This document shows positions 33,973 to 42,474 of a DNA stretch of 64,000 nucleotides, piece by piece. This DNA is from VYDC01 sp963667515 (GTDB taxonomy: Bacteria; Chloroflexota; Dehalococcoidia; UBA2979). The stretch lies in the NCBI GenBank assembly GCA_963667515.2, contig CAXXXY010000006.1:124001-188000 (forward strand). The letters are read 5' to 3'. The notes beneath the pieces are model-generated. The model worked only from the letters and a program-made list of their open reading frames with translations. It was not told the DNA's origin and made no database searches. Position 1 is the first letter of the stretch, and each line of letters opens with the position of its first letter. The position numbers and the translations under genes were made by a program.

Positions 33973-36411
33973 CTACGAGCGGGTGGGGCGGAAGCCGAGC
34001 TCAGCGCCCACGAGCGGCCGGTCGCCGACTACGCCCGCGCGCTCCAGCTCCGCGATCTCCGCGTCGCTCATCCCCAGCAGCTCCGCGAACACGTAGCGGT
34101 TGTCCTCGCCCATCTCGGCGGGCGGGTGCGTGATCGGCGGCCTGCGGCCGTTCACGAGCCACGGCGCACTGTACACGGGGTAGGTGCCGAGGTCATCGCG
34201 GTAGAGCCAGGCGAGGAAGCCGCGCGCGGCGAGCACGGGATCGGCGTCGATGTCGCGCGCGCGCGTCACGCGCTGGCACGGCACGCCGCGCTCGCGCAGC
34301 TGCTGCTCCAGCGAGGAGGGCTCGCGCTCGGCGCAGAGCTCGGCGAGCAACGCGTCGAGCGCCGCGGCGTCCGTCGCCGCCTCTGCGCGCTCGGCGGCGG
34401 CGCCCAGCGCGACGAGCCCCGCTCGTAGTGCCTCGCGCTGCGCGTCCGTGCCGCAGGAGATCGCCACCCACGCGTTCTCCCCGGCGCAACGATAGATGGC
34501 GTGCGGCCAGCGCCCGGGCGCGCCACGCGCGTCGAAGCCGACGCCGGAGTCCGTCGGCACGCCGAGCTGCGCATCCAGCAGTGTCTCCGCCGAGTAGGTC
34601 GTGCAGGTCTCGACGCAGGAGACGTCGACGTGCGTGGCCTGCCCCGTGCTCTCGCGCGCGCGCAGCCCCTCCACGACGTGGAAGGCGAAGGCGACGCCGT
34701 TGACGGGGTCGCCGTAGGCGCCCAGCGGGGCCGAGCCCTCACCCTCGTAGCCCGTGCCGACAAAGAGCCCGGCGAAGGCGGCCTGCCCGTCGCCGAAGAG
34801 CCGCCAGCCGCCGCGCGGCCCCTCCTCGCCGTAGCCCGAGAGCGTGGCGAAGACGATGCGCGGGTTGAGGGCGCGCAGCCGCTCGAAGGAGATGTCGCGC
34901 CTCTCGCGCGTCCCCTGCGACATGTTCGTGATGACCACGTCGCAGCGCGCGACCAGCTCCTCCAGCAGCCGCTGCCCCTCGGGCCGGGTCAGCTCGACGC
35001 CCGCGGAGAGCTTGTTGCGCGCTAGGCCCAGCCACATCACGTAGCGGTTCCACGGCTTCTCGCCGGGGTCGTGCCGCGGGTAGCTCGGGTGGGGGCGGGG
35101 CGGGGCGGTGAAGCCGCGCAGCATGTCCATCCACTCGAGGCCCTCGAGCTTGATCACCTCGGCGCCGAGGTCGCCCAGCATCGTCGCGCCCTTGGGCGCG
35201 GCCCACGTGTTCGTCAGGTCGAGCACGCGCACCCCGGCCAGCGGGCGCAGCGGGTCACGCTCGTCGCTGGCGCCGTTCGAGCCGGCGCGAGCGGGAAGGG
35301 CGCGGGCGCGCAGCTCCTCCAGCAGCGCGGCGAGCGGGCGCGGCGGCGACGCGGCGCGGCGACGCACCGGCAGCTCGTCGTGGCCCGAGAGCCGGCCGGT
35401 GCCGACGGGGAAGAGCGCGCGCTGCCCGGCGACCTCCACCTCCTCGAAGTTGCCGCGCGCCTGTAGCTGCGGGTCGGCGAGCACCTCCTCCGGGGAGCGC
35501 ACCACCGACATGGGCATGCCCGCCTCCTGCGCGGCCTCCACCGCCTCCATCGCCGTGCGCTCCAGGAACCACGGGATGAGCAGCGCGTCCATCTCGCCCA
35601 CGTGCTGCATGCGGTTGTAGCGAGCCATGAAGCGGTCGTCGCGCTCGAGGTCGGCGCGGCCGATCATGCGCGCCACGCGCGGCCACTCGCGGTCGTGGAA
35701 GAGCATGTGGACGGTGCGCCCGTCGCTCGCGGGGTAGCCGCTGGCGGCGGCCGTGGGGCTGGCGCTGAGCCAGTGCGAGATCTCGTGGCCGTTGTATAAC
35801 CAGTTCACGGCGCCCAGCTCGGAGTGCATGTAGAGGCACTCCTGGATCGAGACGTCGAGCAGGGCGCCGCCCGCGCCGCGCCCCGGATCGAGCTGGCTGG
35901 CGCCGATCGCGAGCGCGGCGTGCCAGCCGGCGCCCACCTCCGCCTGCGGCCCCTTCATCGGGATCGGCGGGCGGCCCGCCTCGCCGATGCGCAGCAGCAT
36001 CGGCCCGCTCGCCTGCTCGGTGAGCTCGGTGCCCTGCCACTCGGCGCCGATGCCGTAGAGGCCGTAGGGCGTGATGCCGCACCAGATCGCGTGCGGCGGG
36101 TGGTCCCCCTCGTAGAGCGCGCGCAGGTCCACGCCGCGGCCGCGCCAGTAGGAGAGCGGGCGATCGTCGATCACCACGTCAGCGCGCTCGAGCAGCAGCG
36201 CCAGCTCATCCGCGTCGATCTCGCCGTCGGCGTCGATCTGCTCCACGCCGTAGGCGAACGCCTCGCGCAGCGCCTCGGAGCGGTCCCAGCGATCGAGCGC
36301 GTCGCCCTGTCTGCGGATCTGCACCGTGCGCGCGCCGAAGCGGCCCAGCAGCTGCGCCGCCTGCGCCGCCGCGAGGCCCCCGCCCAGCTGGACGACCAGC
36401 TCTCCGCTCAC
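33973..36411 (-). CDS. Double-domain family III CoA-transferase (CaiB/BaiF type)
   Basis: 812 residues, about twice the usual 400: two CaiB/BaiF domains in tandem. The N-terminal domain has LLDVSIQECLYMHSE and the C-terminal domain HVDVSCVETCTTYS; the Asp of each is the position of the catalytic Asp in this family. The second domain begins near LAGVRVLDLTNTWAAPKG and keeps GDLGAEVIKLE. The first domain is more divergent at its start (QLGGGLAAAQAAQLLGRFG). It moves CoA between carboxylic acids, activating a substrate for the crotonase-type enzymes nearby. The stop is TAG. Confidence 0.9.
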   Translation of the reverse strand: MSGELVVQLGGGLAAAQAAQLLGRFGARTVQIRRQGDALDRWDRSEALREAFAYGVEQIDADGEIDADELALLLERADVVIDDRPLSYWRGRGVDLRALYEGDHPPHAIWCGITPYGLYGIGAEWQGTELTEQASGPMLLRIGEAGRPPIPMKGPQAEVGAGWHAALAIGASQLDPGRGAGGALLDVSIQECLYMHSELGAVNWLYNGHEISHWLSASPTAAASGYPASDGRTVHMLFHDREWPRVARMIGRADLERDDRFMARYNRMQHVGEMDALLIPWFLERTAMEAVEAAQEAGMPMSVVRSPEEVLADPQLQARGNFEEVEVAGQRALFPVGTGRLSGHDELPVRRRAASPPRPLAALLEELRARALPARAGSNGASDERDPLRPLAGVRVLDLTNTWAAPKGATMLGDLGAEVIKLEGLEWMDMLRGFTAPPRPHPSYPRHDPGEKPWNRYVMWLGLARNKLSAGVELTRPEGQRLLEELVARCDVVITNMSQGTRERRDISFERLRALNPRIVFATLSGYGEEGPRGGWRLFGDGQAAFAGLFVGTGYEGEGSAPLGAYGDPVNGVAFAFHVVEGLRARESTGQATHVDVSCVETCTTYSAETLLDAQLGVPTDSGVGFDARGAPGRWPHAIYRCAGENAWVAISCGTDAQREALRAGLVALGAAAERAEAATDAAALDALLAELCAEREPSSLEQQLRERGVPCQRVTRARDIDADPVLAARGFLAWLYRDDLGTYPVYSAPWLVNGRRPPITHPPAEMGEDNRYVFAELLGMSDAEIAELERAGVVGDRPLVGAELGFRPTRS

Positions 36412-36439
36412 CGCCCAGCTCCCGTCGCGGCCCCGGCCC

Positions 36440-37268
36440 CTAGCGCGCCTTCCACACCGGCCGTCGCTTCTCCACGAAGGAGCGCGGGCCCTCCGAGTAG
36501 TCCTCCGTGTCGCGCAGCCCGTGCCCCAGCGCGTGGCCGTGCGCGCTGCCCGCGGTGATGCCGACGCCGTCCTCGCGCATCTGCCACGCGCCCTCCAGGT
36601 AGACGCGCGTCGCCAGCGGCGACATCTGCATCACGTTGTCGGCGATCTCGTGCGCCCGCTCCAGCAGCTTCTCCCCGGGCACGAGCTCCGAGACGATGCC
36701 GAGGTCGTACATGCGCTGCGCAGAGACGCGCTCGCCGGTGGTGCCCAGCAGCGCCATGCGGTGGCCGATGTTCCACGGCATCCCGCCGTTGGCGAGGCCG
36801 TAGATCTCGCTCGCGGGCACCTGGCCCACGGAGAGGTGCGGCTCCAGGAAGTTGACGTGGTCGGCGGCGATGGTGATGTGCGCCTCCCACGCGAAGATCA
36901 GGCCGCCGCCCGCGGTGGTGCCGTTGAGCGCGCAGATGATGGGCTTGAAGAAGCGGTAGGGCCACGGCAGCCCCATCACGCGGCGGCTGCCCAGGCGCCC
37001 CTCCGAGCCGGAGGAGGCCTCGCGCATGTCGGCGCCGGTGCAGAAGTGGCGCGTGCCGGCGCCCGTGAGGATCACGACCCAGACGTTCTCGTCGTCGCGC
37101 GCGCCCTGCCAGAAGTCGGCGAGCTCCGCGTGGAGCTGGGCGTTCAGCGCGTTGCCGCTCTCGGGCCGGTTGAGGGTCGGTGGCTACGCGCTCCTCCACC
37201 TCCACCAGCAGCGTCTCGTACGGCTGCCCCGTCTCGTAGGAGACGGCCTGCGCGGTACTCGAGGTCAT
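36440..37268 (-). pseudogene. Crotonase-fold gene with a 2-base deletion frameshift
   Basis: The N-terminal 29 codons (MTSSTAQAVSYETGQPYETL to VEERVAT) are in one frame and the rest, from LNRPESGNALNAQLHAEL on, in another. The change is near 37178, where ACCGACCC would read ACCGTGACCC in an intact gene (VATVTLNRPE). Length from ATG to TAG is 829 bases, two short of a multiple of three. The remainder is complete: FCTGADMREA, ALNGTTAGGGLIFA and HLSVGQVPASEIYG. It is either a recent pseudogene or a sequence error; an internal start at 37075 would drop the first strand. Confidence 0.8.
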
Positions 37269-37446
37269 GGTGAGCCCCCATCGTCCCCACCGGGCGTGCC
37301 CGGCGGCTGCGTCGGTCCGGCGGCGCGCCGGCAGTCGGCTGCACCCGGTCCGCTGTTGCTCGATCGCGGGAGCGGCCCCCCGGCCGCGAACGGCGCCAGT
37401 AAACGCGATACGCGTCGGCGCCGCAACAGCGCACGGGCGGGCCGCT

Positions 37447-37578
37447 GCCGCATCCGCCTCGGCCGCGGCGCCCAGCGCGGCGAAGCGCCGCCTCGCCGCG
37501 GCGCGGAGCATCGCGAAGCGCCGGCTTGCCGCGGCGCCGGGGATAGCGAAGCGCCGCCTTGCGGCGGCGCCTCGTTCA
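37447..37578. repeat. Tandem 33-bp palindromic repeats
   Basis: Three units with exact 33-bp spacing (starts 37480, 37513, 37546) and one degenerate unit before them. Each has GCGAAGCGCCGCC...GGCGGCGC-like arms able to fold as a hairpin with a 7-bp stem. They lie downstream of the minus-strand ABC permease gene and upstream of the frameshifted crotonase gene. No gene is seen in the 355-bp gap. Confidence 0.75.
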
Positions 37579-37591
37579 TGCCTCGGCAGGC

Positions 37592-37607
37592 GTGCCTCAA
37601 CAGGCAC
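37592..37607 (-). terminator. Hairpin after the ABC permease operon
   Basis: GTGCCT, loop CAAC, AGGCAC: a 6-bp perfect stem 17 bases beyond the TAG of the DppC-like gene, followed by the palindromic tandem repeats. No T-run. A terminator or RNA-stability role is inferred from position. Confidence 0.4.
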
Positions 37608-37623
37608 GGTGCGCGAGCGGCGG

Positions 37624-38586
37624 CTACAGGTACTGCCGCCGGTCGACCACGTCGCGGAGCCGGTCGCCGAGGGTGTTGATCGACCACACCGTCAGCGAGA
37701 TCGCGACGCCGGGGTAGATCGCCAGCCACGACGCGCGGTGCAGGAACTGCCGGCCCTCGGCCAGCATCGAGCCCCAGCTCGCCGTGGGAGGCGGGATGCC
37801 GACGCCCAGGAAGGAGAGCGACGCCTCGATGATGATCAGGATCGCCGCCGAGAACGACCACAGCACGAGCAGCGGTGAGATCAGGTGCGGGAAGACGTGC
37901 CGCGCCACGATGCGCGGCGGCGTGGCGCCGATCGTGCGCGCCGCCTCCACGAACTCGCGGTTCTTCACCGAGAGCGTCAAGCCCTCCGAGATGCGCGCGT
38001 ACGGCCCCCAGAACCAGACGGCGAAGAGGATGAGCAGGATGTGCAGGCCGGGGCCGAAGACGGCCGCGATGGTCAGCGCCATCAGCAGCAGCGGCAGGGC
38101 GATCTGCAGGTCGGCCCAGCGCATGACGATCGCGCCGATGACGCCGCGGTTCCAGCCAGCGATCATGCCCAGGGTGACGCCGATCGTGGCGGCGCCGGTC
38201 GCCCCCACCACGCCCAACAGGATCGAGACGCGGCCACCGACGAGGATGCGCGTGAAGACGTCACGCCCCACCGAGTCCGTGCCCAGGATGTGGTGCGAGT
38301 TGATCGCGATGTTCCAGTCCGGCGACTGGAGCGCGCTGCGCAGGTCCGGCTTGTCCGGGTTCCAGCTGATCACGTACGGCCCCAGCATCGCCATCGTCAC
38401 GAAGAAGACGACGATGACCAGCGCGAACGCCGCCGGCGGGTAGCGGATGAAGCCAATGACGTAGCGATGGTTCCAGAGCTTGTAGCGCCGGCTGCGATCG
38501 GATGAGAGCTGGAACGCCTCCGGCGCCGCTCCGACGGCCGCCCCGCCGCCCCCGCCGCCTGCCAGATCGATCGGTGAGTTCGCCAT
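37624..38586 (-). CDS. ABC transporter permease, DppC/OppC type
   Basis: 320 residues. An N-terminal OppC-like segment with one transmembrane helix (FALVIVVFFVTMAMLGPYV) is followed by five core helices. The EAA loop that contacts the ATPase reads EAARTIGATPPRIVARH. It is part of a peptide/nickel-type importer and is 61 bases downstream of its partner permease. No ATPase or binding-protein gene is adjacent. The start is ATG at 38586. Confidence 0.92.
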   Translation of the reverse strand: MANSPIDLAGGGGGGAAVGAAPEAFQLSSDRSRRYKLWNHRYVIGFIRYPPAAFALVIVVFFVTMAMLGPYVISWNPDKPDLRSALQSPDWNIAINSHHILGTDSVGRDVFTRILVGGRVSILLGVVGATGAATIGVTLGMIAGWNRGVIGAIVMRWADLQIALPLLLMALTIAAVFGPGLHILLILFAVWFWGPYARISEGLTLSVKNREFVEAARTIGATPPRIVARHVFPHLISPLLVLWSFSAAILIIIEASLSFLGVGIPPPTASWGSMLAEGRQFLHRASWLAIYPGVAISLTVWSINTLGDRLRDVVDRRQYL

Positions 38587-38647
38587 TCAGCACACCTGCC
38601 TGCTCCGCCGCCCGAGGGCGGCCACCGCCGTTTCGTCTGCCCGCGTC

Positions 38648-39568
38648 CTAGCGCCGCCGGATGCGCGGGTCCAGGAGCCCGTACGCATAGTCCGCAACCA
38701 GGCTCCCGGTCAGCACGAGCAGGCCGATGGTGAAGCCCGCCGCCTGGATCACCGGGTAGTCTCGTGTCTTCGCCGCCTCGACGACGAGCGTCCCGAAGCC
38801 CGGCCACGCGAAGACCGCCTCGACGATGATCGCGCTGCCGACCAGCGTCCCAATGTCGACGCCGATGATCGTGACGATCGGCAACAGCGCGTTGCGGAGC
38901 ACGTGCTTGCGAATCACGTTCGTCTCCGCAAGGCCCTTGGCGCGCGCGGTGCGCACGTACTCCTGCGACAGCGCCTCGGAGACCTGCGCTCGCGTGAGCC
39001 GGGTGTACCGCGCGAGCGGATACCCCATCAGGGTCGCGGTCGGGAGGATGTAATGATCGATCCCTCCCGTCCCGAACACCGGCAACCAGCCCAGCGTCAC
39101 CCCGAAGAAGAAGATGTAGAGCACGCCCAGGAAGAACGAGGGCACCGACTGGAAGAGCACCGCCATGATCATCGCGAAGGCGCCGATCGCGCCCCGCTTG
39201 ACGGCGGCGAGCGATCCGAGCGGGATGGCGATGAGGAGTACCAGGATCTTCGCTGGGATAACCAGCTGCAGGCTCACCTTGATGCGGTCGAACACCAGGT
39301 CGCGTGCCGGCTGGAAGGTCCGCACCGAATCGCCGAAGTCGCCACGTATCGCCTCGCCCAGGAAGCGTCCGTACTGCACGACGATCGGGTCGTTGAAGCC
39401 GTAGGCCTCGCGGAGCGCCTCCACGTCCTCGGGGTCGATCGCCCCCTCGGTCAGCATCACCACGGGGTCGCCCGACATGCGGGAGATGAAGAACAGCAGG
39501 GAGACCAGGAGGAACAGGACGAGCATGGCCTGCATGATTCGGCGCGCGAAGACGGCTCCACCCAGCAT
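38648..39568 (-). CDS. ABC transporter permease, DppB/OppB type
   Basis: 306 residues, six predicted helices. N-terminal FARRIMQAMLVLFLLVSLLF and the DppB features FNDPIVVQYGRFLGEAIRGD and YVRTARAKGLAETNVIRKHV (EAA-type loop). It pairs with the DppC-like protein as the membrane part of a peptide or similar importer. ATG at 39568 with GGAGGG upstream. The binding protein gene normally found upstream is missing; the 443 bp upstream hold only repeats. Confidence 0.92.
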   Translation of the reverse strand: MLGGAVFARRIMQAMLVLFLLVSLLFFISRMSGDPVVMLTEGAIDPEDVEALREAYGFNDPIVVQYGRFLGEAIRGDFGDSVRTFQPARDLVFDRIKVSLQLVIPAKILVLLIAIPLGSLAAVKRGAIGAFAMIMAVLFQSVPSFFLGVLYIFFFGVTLGWLPVFGTGGIDHYILPTATLMGYPLARYTRLTRAQVSEALSQEYVRTARAKGLAETNVIRKHVLRNALLPIVTIIGVDIGTLVGSAIIVEAVFAWPGFGTLVVEAAKTRDYPVIQAAGFTIGLLVLTGSLVADYAYGLLDPRIRRR

Positions 39569-39820
39569 CGTCAGATCCCTCCACGGCCCCAGCGGCTGCC
39601 CGGGGGCGTTCCGTCAGCGACGGGTGCCTAGTCCTTCGATGGCGACCGTAGGCCGTCCCGCGGCGTACCCCTAGTGACAGCGGCCACAGACCGCCCGGAA
39701 TTCCGCGGACTCTAGCGGAGCCGGCGGCGGCCTGTCCAGCGAGCCAGCGCAGGGTGGGGGCGGTCTGCCTATCGCCGTGCATCACTACTATCACTACGTC
39801 TCGCGAGGGCTAGGCGGATG

Positions 39821-39862
39821 CGCTGGCACGCTCGTGCGGCGCGTCACGAGCGTGCCAGCGCC
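39821..39862. repeat. Perfect 17-bp inverted repeat with 8-base loop
   Basis: GCGCTGGCACGCTCGTG, eight bases, then its exact reverse complement CACGAGCGTGCCAGCGC. It lies in the 443-bp non-coding gap between the ABC permease and SURF1 genes. This is the longest perfect stem I found in the window. There is no T-run. A run of ten G follows at 39882-39891. I see nothing else in this gap. Function unknown. Confidence 0.85.
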
Positions 39863-40011
39863 GACGTGCGAGCGCGCCTCGGGGGGGGGGGCCGCCCCCG
39901 ACGCCGGCGTCCCGGCGGCCGGCTCGCCCTCGCGCGAGCGCGAACGGGCGGCGGCGGCGAGACTGGACCGCGCTCGATCGCTCCGCCCCCGGCGCCGCCG
40001 CGAGGTGACAC

Positions 40012-40800
40012 GTGACGCTCCGCCTCCCCGCGCCCGCGGTGATCGCGCTGCTGCTGGCGGTGCTGAGCGTGCTGATCGCGCTGGGTGCGTGGCAGTTCGG
40101 CCGGCACCAGGAGAAGCAGGAGCTCGGCGACCGCCTGGGCGGGCGCACGGCGGCGCCGCCTCTGGAGCTGGGGCGCGCGGACGAGGCGCCGCCGCTCGCC
40201 GATCTGGACTTCCGGCGCGTCCGCATGCAGGGCACATGGGACCTCGATCGCGCGCTCGTGGTCACGAACCGCGTGCGCTTCGGCACGCGCGGCGAGCAGC
40301 TCGTCGTTCCGCTGCTGCCGGAGCAGGGCGGGCCGGCGCTGCTCGTCGACCGCGGCTGGTACCCGATCGAGCTGCGCGAGGAGGTGCGCGCCCGCCTCGC
40401 CGGGGAGCCCGCGGGCGCGGCGTCCGGCATGGCGCGCGACGTCAGCGGCGGCTCCGCGCGGCTGGTGGCGAACGCCGGCTGGACGGCGTTCCGCCCGACC
40501 TCGATGGGGGAGACGCTCCCCTACCCCGTGGTCGGGTGGGGGCTGATCGAGGGAGACGCGCCGCTTCCCAGCGGCCTCGCCGCCCCGCCGACGCGCGCGG
40601 AGCTGCCGCAGACCGGCTACGTGCCGTTCCACAACACGATCCCGCACATGCAGTACGCGCTGACGTGGTGGGGGCTCGCTGCGACGCTTGCGGTGGTGGC
40701 GGTGCTGCGGCTGTGGATCGTGCCCAGCCGGCAGGCGCGGGCAGGCCGCGGCGGCGACGCCCCGCACGCGGCCGGCTCCGCCCCGGCTCGCGAGCGCTAG
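40012..40800 (+). CDS. SURF1 family cytochrome c oxidase assembly protein
   Basis: 262 residues. N-terminal transmembrane helix (VIALLLAVLSVLIALGAWQF) followed by GRHQEKQ, a large extracytoplasmic domain with LLVDRGWYPIE, and a C-terminal helix (TWWGLAATLAVVAVLRLWI). SURF1 helps insert heme a into cytochrome c oxidase. No oxidase genes are in the window. GTG at 40012, with GAGGTGACAC before it. The TAG stop lies in CTAG, the insertion site of IS copy 3. Confidence 0.9.
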   Translation: MTLRLPAPAVIALLLAVLSVLIALGAWQFGRHQEKQELGDRLGGRTAAPPLELGRADEAPPLADLDFRRVRMQGTWDLDRALVVTNRVRFGTRGEQLVVPLLPEQGGPALLVDRGWYPIELREEVRARLAGEPAGAASGMARDVSGGSARLVANAGWTAFRPTSMGETLPYPVVGWGLIEGDAPLPSGLAAPPTRAELPQTGYVPFHNTIPHMQYALTWWGLAATLAVVAVLRLWIVPSRQARAGRGGDAPHAAGSAPARER

Positions 40801-41846
40801 CTGTACTACCCAGGAAGGTTGTTCACAGGCGGGAGGCGGGGACGGCCCCGCCGACGCCGCCGTGCGGTCGGCGGTGATTGTAGCGGTAGAGCCAGCGTGG
40901 GAGCTGGCGCAGCCGCTCGGCGTTGGAGCGGTAGGGGCGGGCGTAGGCCCACTCGTTCTGCAGGATCTGGATGAAACGCTCGGCTTTGCCGTTCGTCTGC
41001 GGGCGGTAGGGCCGCGTGTGCGACAGCCGCACGTCTGCGGCAGCGGCGGCGCCGTGGAAGCTGCGGGCGACGGTGTAGGCCTTCGCGTTGTCGGTCAGGA
41101 CCCGGCGCACGCCACGCCGGCGGAAGGCCGCGAGCGCCTGCTCGAGGAAGGCGGCGCAGCTCGCGCCACGCTCGTCGGGCAGGACGGAGACGTAGGCGTA
41201 ACGGCTGTGGTCGTCGACGGCGACGTGTAGGTACTCCAGCCCCAGCGAACGCCGCGAATGCGGCCCGGAGCGCGTCTCGGCGAAGCCAGGCGCCATTCGC
41301 TTGCCGCCGCCCTCGGGGACGCGCCCGAGCTTCTTCACGTCGAGATGCAGCAGGTCGCCGGGGGCGTCGTGCTCGTAGCGGACCGGCTCCCGGGTGACGC
41401 GGTGCAGGCGGTCGAGCCGGTTGAGGCCGCGGCGCCGCAGCACGGCGTAGACCGTGGAGCGGGCGACCCCGAGCGCCCACTGGATGCGATGCGGCCCGAA
41501 TCCCTGCGTGCGTCGCACGGCGCAGATGCGTCGCTCCAGCTCGGGCGGCGTGCGCCGAGGATGCGCGCGCGGGGCGGAGCTGCGGTCCTCGAGCCCTGCC
41601 GCTCCCTCCGCCCGGAAGCGCCCCAGCCACTTGGCAACGGTGTGGCGGGAGACGCGGAAGTGGCGAGCGACCTCAGCCTGGGGCCAGCCGGCGTCCACTT
41701 CCCGCACGAGCTCGAGTCGGGTCAGCGGCGTCAGCCGCGCGTTACGATGGGCCATGAGGGTGTCCTCTCCTCGCTACTGCCGTGCTGTCACACACAGCAG
41801 CGGGCGAGGCCCCTCATCCTGTCAACAACCTACGTGGGAACTACAG
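40801..41846 (-). mobile_element. IS481-type insertion sequence, copy 3
   Basis: 1046 bp; six bases shorter than the others because one GCGCAC unit is missing inside the transposase gene. CTAG on both sides (40797-40800 and 41847-41850). The left CTAG is the stop of SURF1 (+), the right one the stop of DinB (-). Before insertion the two convergent genes would have shared one CTAG. Confidence 0.95.
40823..41755 (-). CDS. IS481-family transposase, copy 3 (310 residues)
   Basis: As the other copies but with Val-Arg deleted near residue 217 (RRRGVRRVLTDN instead of RRRGVRVRRVLTDN), just before the second catalytic Asp. The frame is kept and D139, the second Asp and Glu remain. Whether the shorter loop is active is unknown. 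Confidence 0.92.
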   Translation of the reverse strand: MAHRNARLTPLTRLELVREVDAGWPQAEVARHFRVSRHTVAKWLGRFRAEGAAGLEDRSSAPRAHPRRTPPELERRICAVRRTQGFGPHRIQWALGVARSTVYAVLRRRGLNRLDRLHRVTREPVRYEHDAPGDLLHLDVKKLGRVPEGGGKRMAPGFAETRSGPHSRRSLGLEYLHVAVDDHSRYAYVSVLPDERGASCAAFLEQALAAFRRRGVRRVLTDNAKAYTVARSFHGAAAAADVRLSHTRPYRPQTNGKAERFIQILQNEWAYARPYRSNAERLRQLPRWLYRYNHRRPHGGVGGAVPASRL

Positions 41847-42293
41847 CTAGCCGGCGGGCGGGCGCGCCGCGCCGATCTGCCCGGCGTGCTCGCGGCGGTG
41901 GCTGACGGCGAGCTCGGCGACCCACTGCACGGGGCGCTCGTAGCGCGTCGGCGCGTCGAGCTGCGCGTCCGTGAGCGAGGCGAGAGCAGCGTCGAGCGCC
42001 GCCGCCGAGCGATCGAGCGCGGCGCTCGCCTCCGCGGCGGAGGCGAGCGCCAGCTCGGGGCGCTCCGGCACCTCGGCGCCGATCGCGCCCGCGATCGCCC
42101 CCGCGAAGGAGTAGTCCGCGCGGATCACGTGCTCCGTCGCCTCGCGCGGCGACCAGTCGGCCTCGCCGGACTCCGTGGCGGCGGCGCTCGGCGGCGGGAC
42201 GCGCTCCCACGCCTCGCCCGCGCCCTCGATCGCGGCGCGCAGCCCCGGCAGCGCCGCGCCGATCGCCTCTCGTAGCTCACCCGCGGTGGCCAT
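41847..42293 (-). CDS. DinB-like four-helix protein
   Basis: 148 residues, predicted all-helical. DinB/maleylpyruvate-isomerase-like pattern with metal-ligand His in three places: ATEHVIRADYSF, ELAVSHRREHAGQIG. Such proteins are metal-dependent thiol transferases or damage-inducible proteins of unknown role. ATG at 42293 with GAGAGGC upstream, chosen over a longer low-complexity start. The stop codon is part of the CTAG duplicated by IS copy 3. It is divergent from pepN. Confidence 0.7.
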   Translation of the reverse strand: MATAGELREAIGAALPGLRAAIEGAGEAWERVPPPSAAATESGEADWSPREATEHVIRADYSFAGAIAGAIGAEVPERPELALASAAEASAALDRSAAALDAALASLTDAQLDAPTRYERPVQWVAELAVSHRREHAGQIGAARPPAG

Positions 42294-42411
42294 CGGCTGC
42301 CTCTCTCGTCGCGCGGCGCTGCCGCTCGCCAGTGGAGGCGCGGGAGAGTAGCACGGGCGGCGCGGACCGAGCGGCGCGGCCGCGCCCGCCGAGGCCCGAG
42401 CCGCGGCGACC

Positions 42412-42440
42412 CTGACGTACGCGGCAGGGCTCGCTATCAT
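42412..42440 (+). promoter_or_regulatory. Candidate sigma70-type promoter of pepN
   Basis: CTGACG (42412-42417), 17 bases, TATCAT (42435-42440). Expected transcript start about 28 bases before the GTG of pepN, leaving room for the AGGAGAGG ribosome-binding site. Confidence 0.55.
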
Positions 42441-42474
42441 CGGTGCCCCGCCCAGGCTCGAGGAGAGGCCGCCC

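Noticed and set aside
37447..37578. 33-bp tandem units as a CRISPR array
   Set aside because: The units are contiguous; no spacers and no cas genes.
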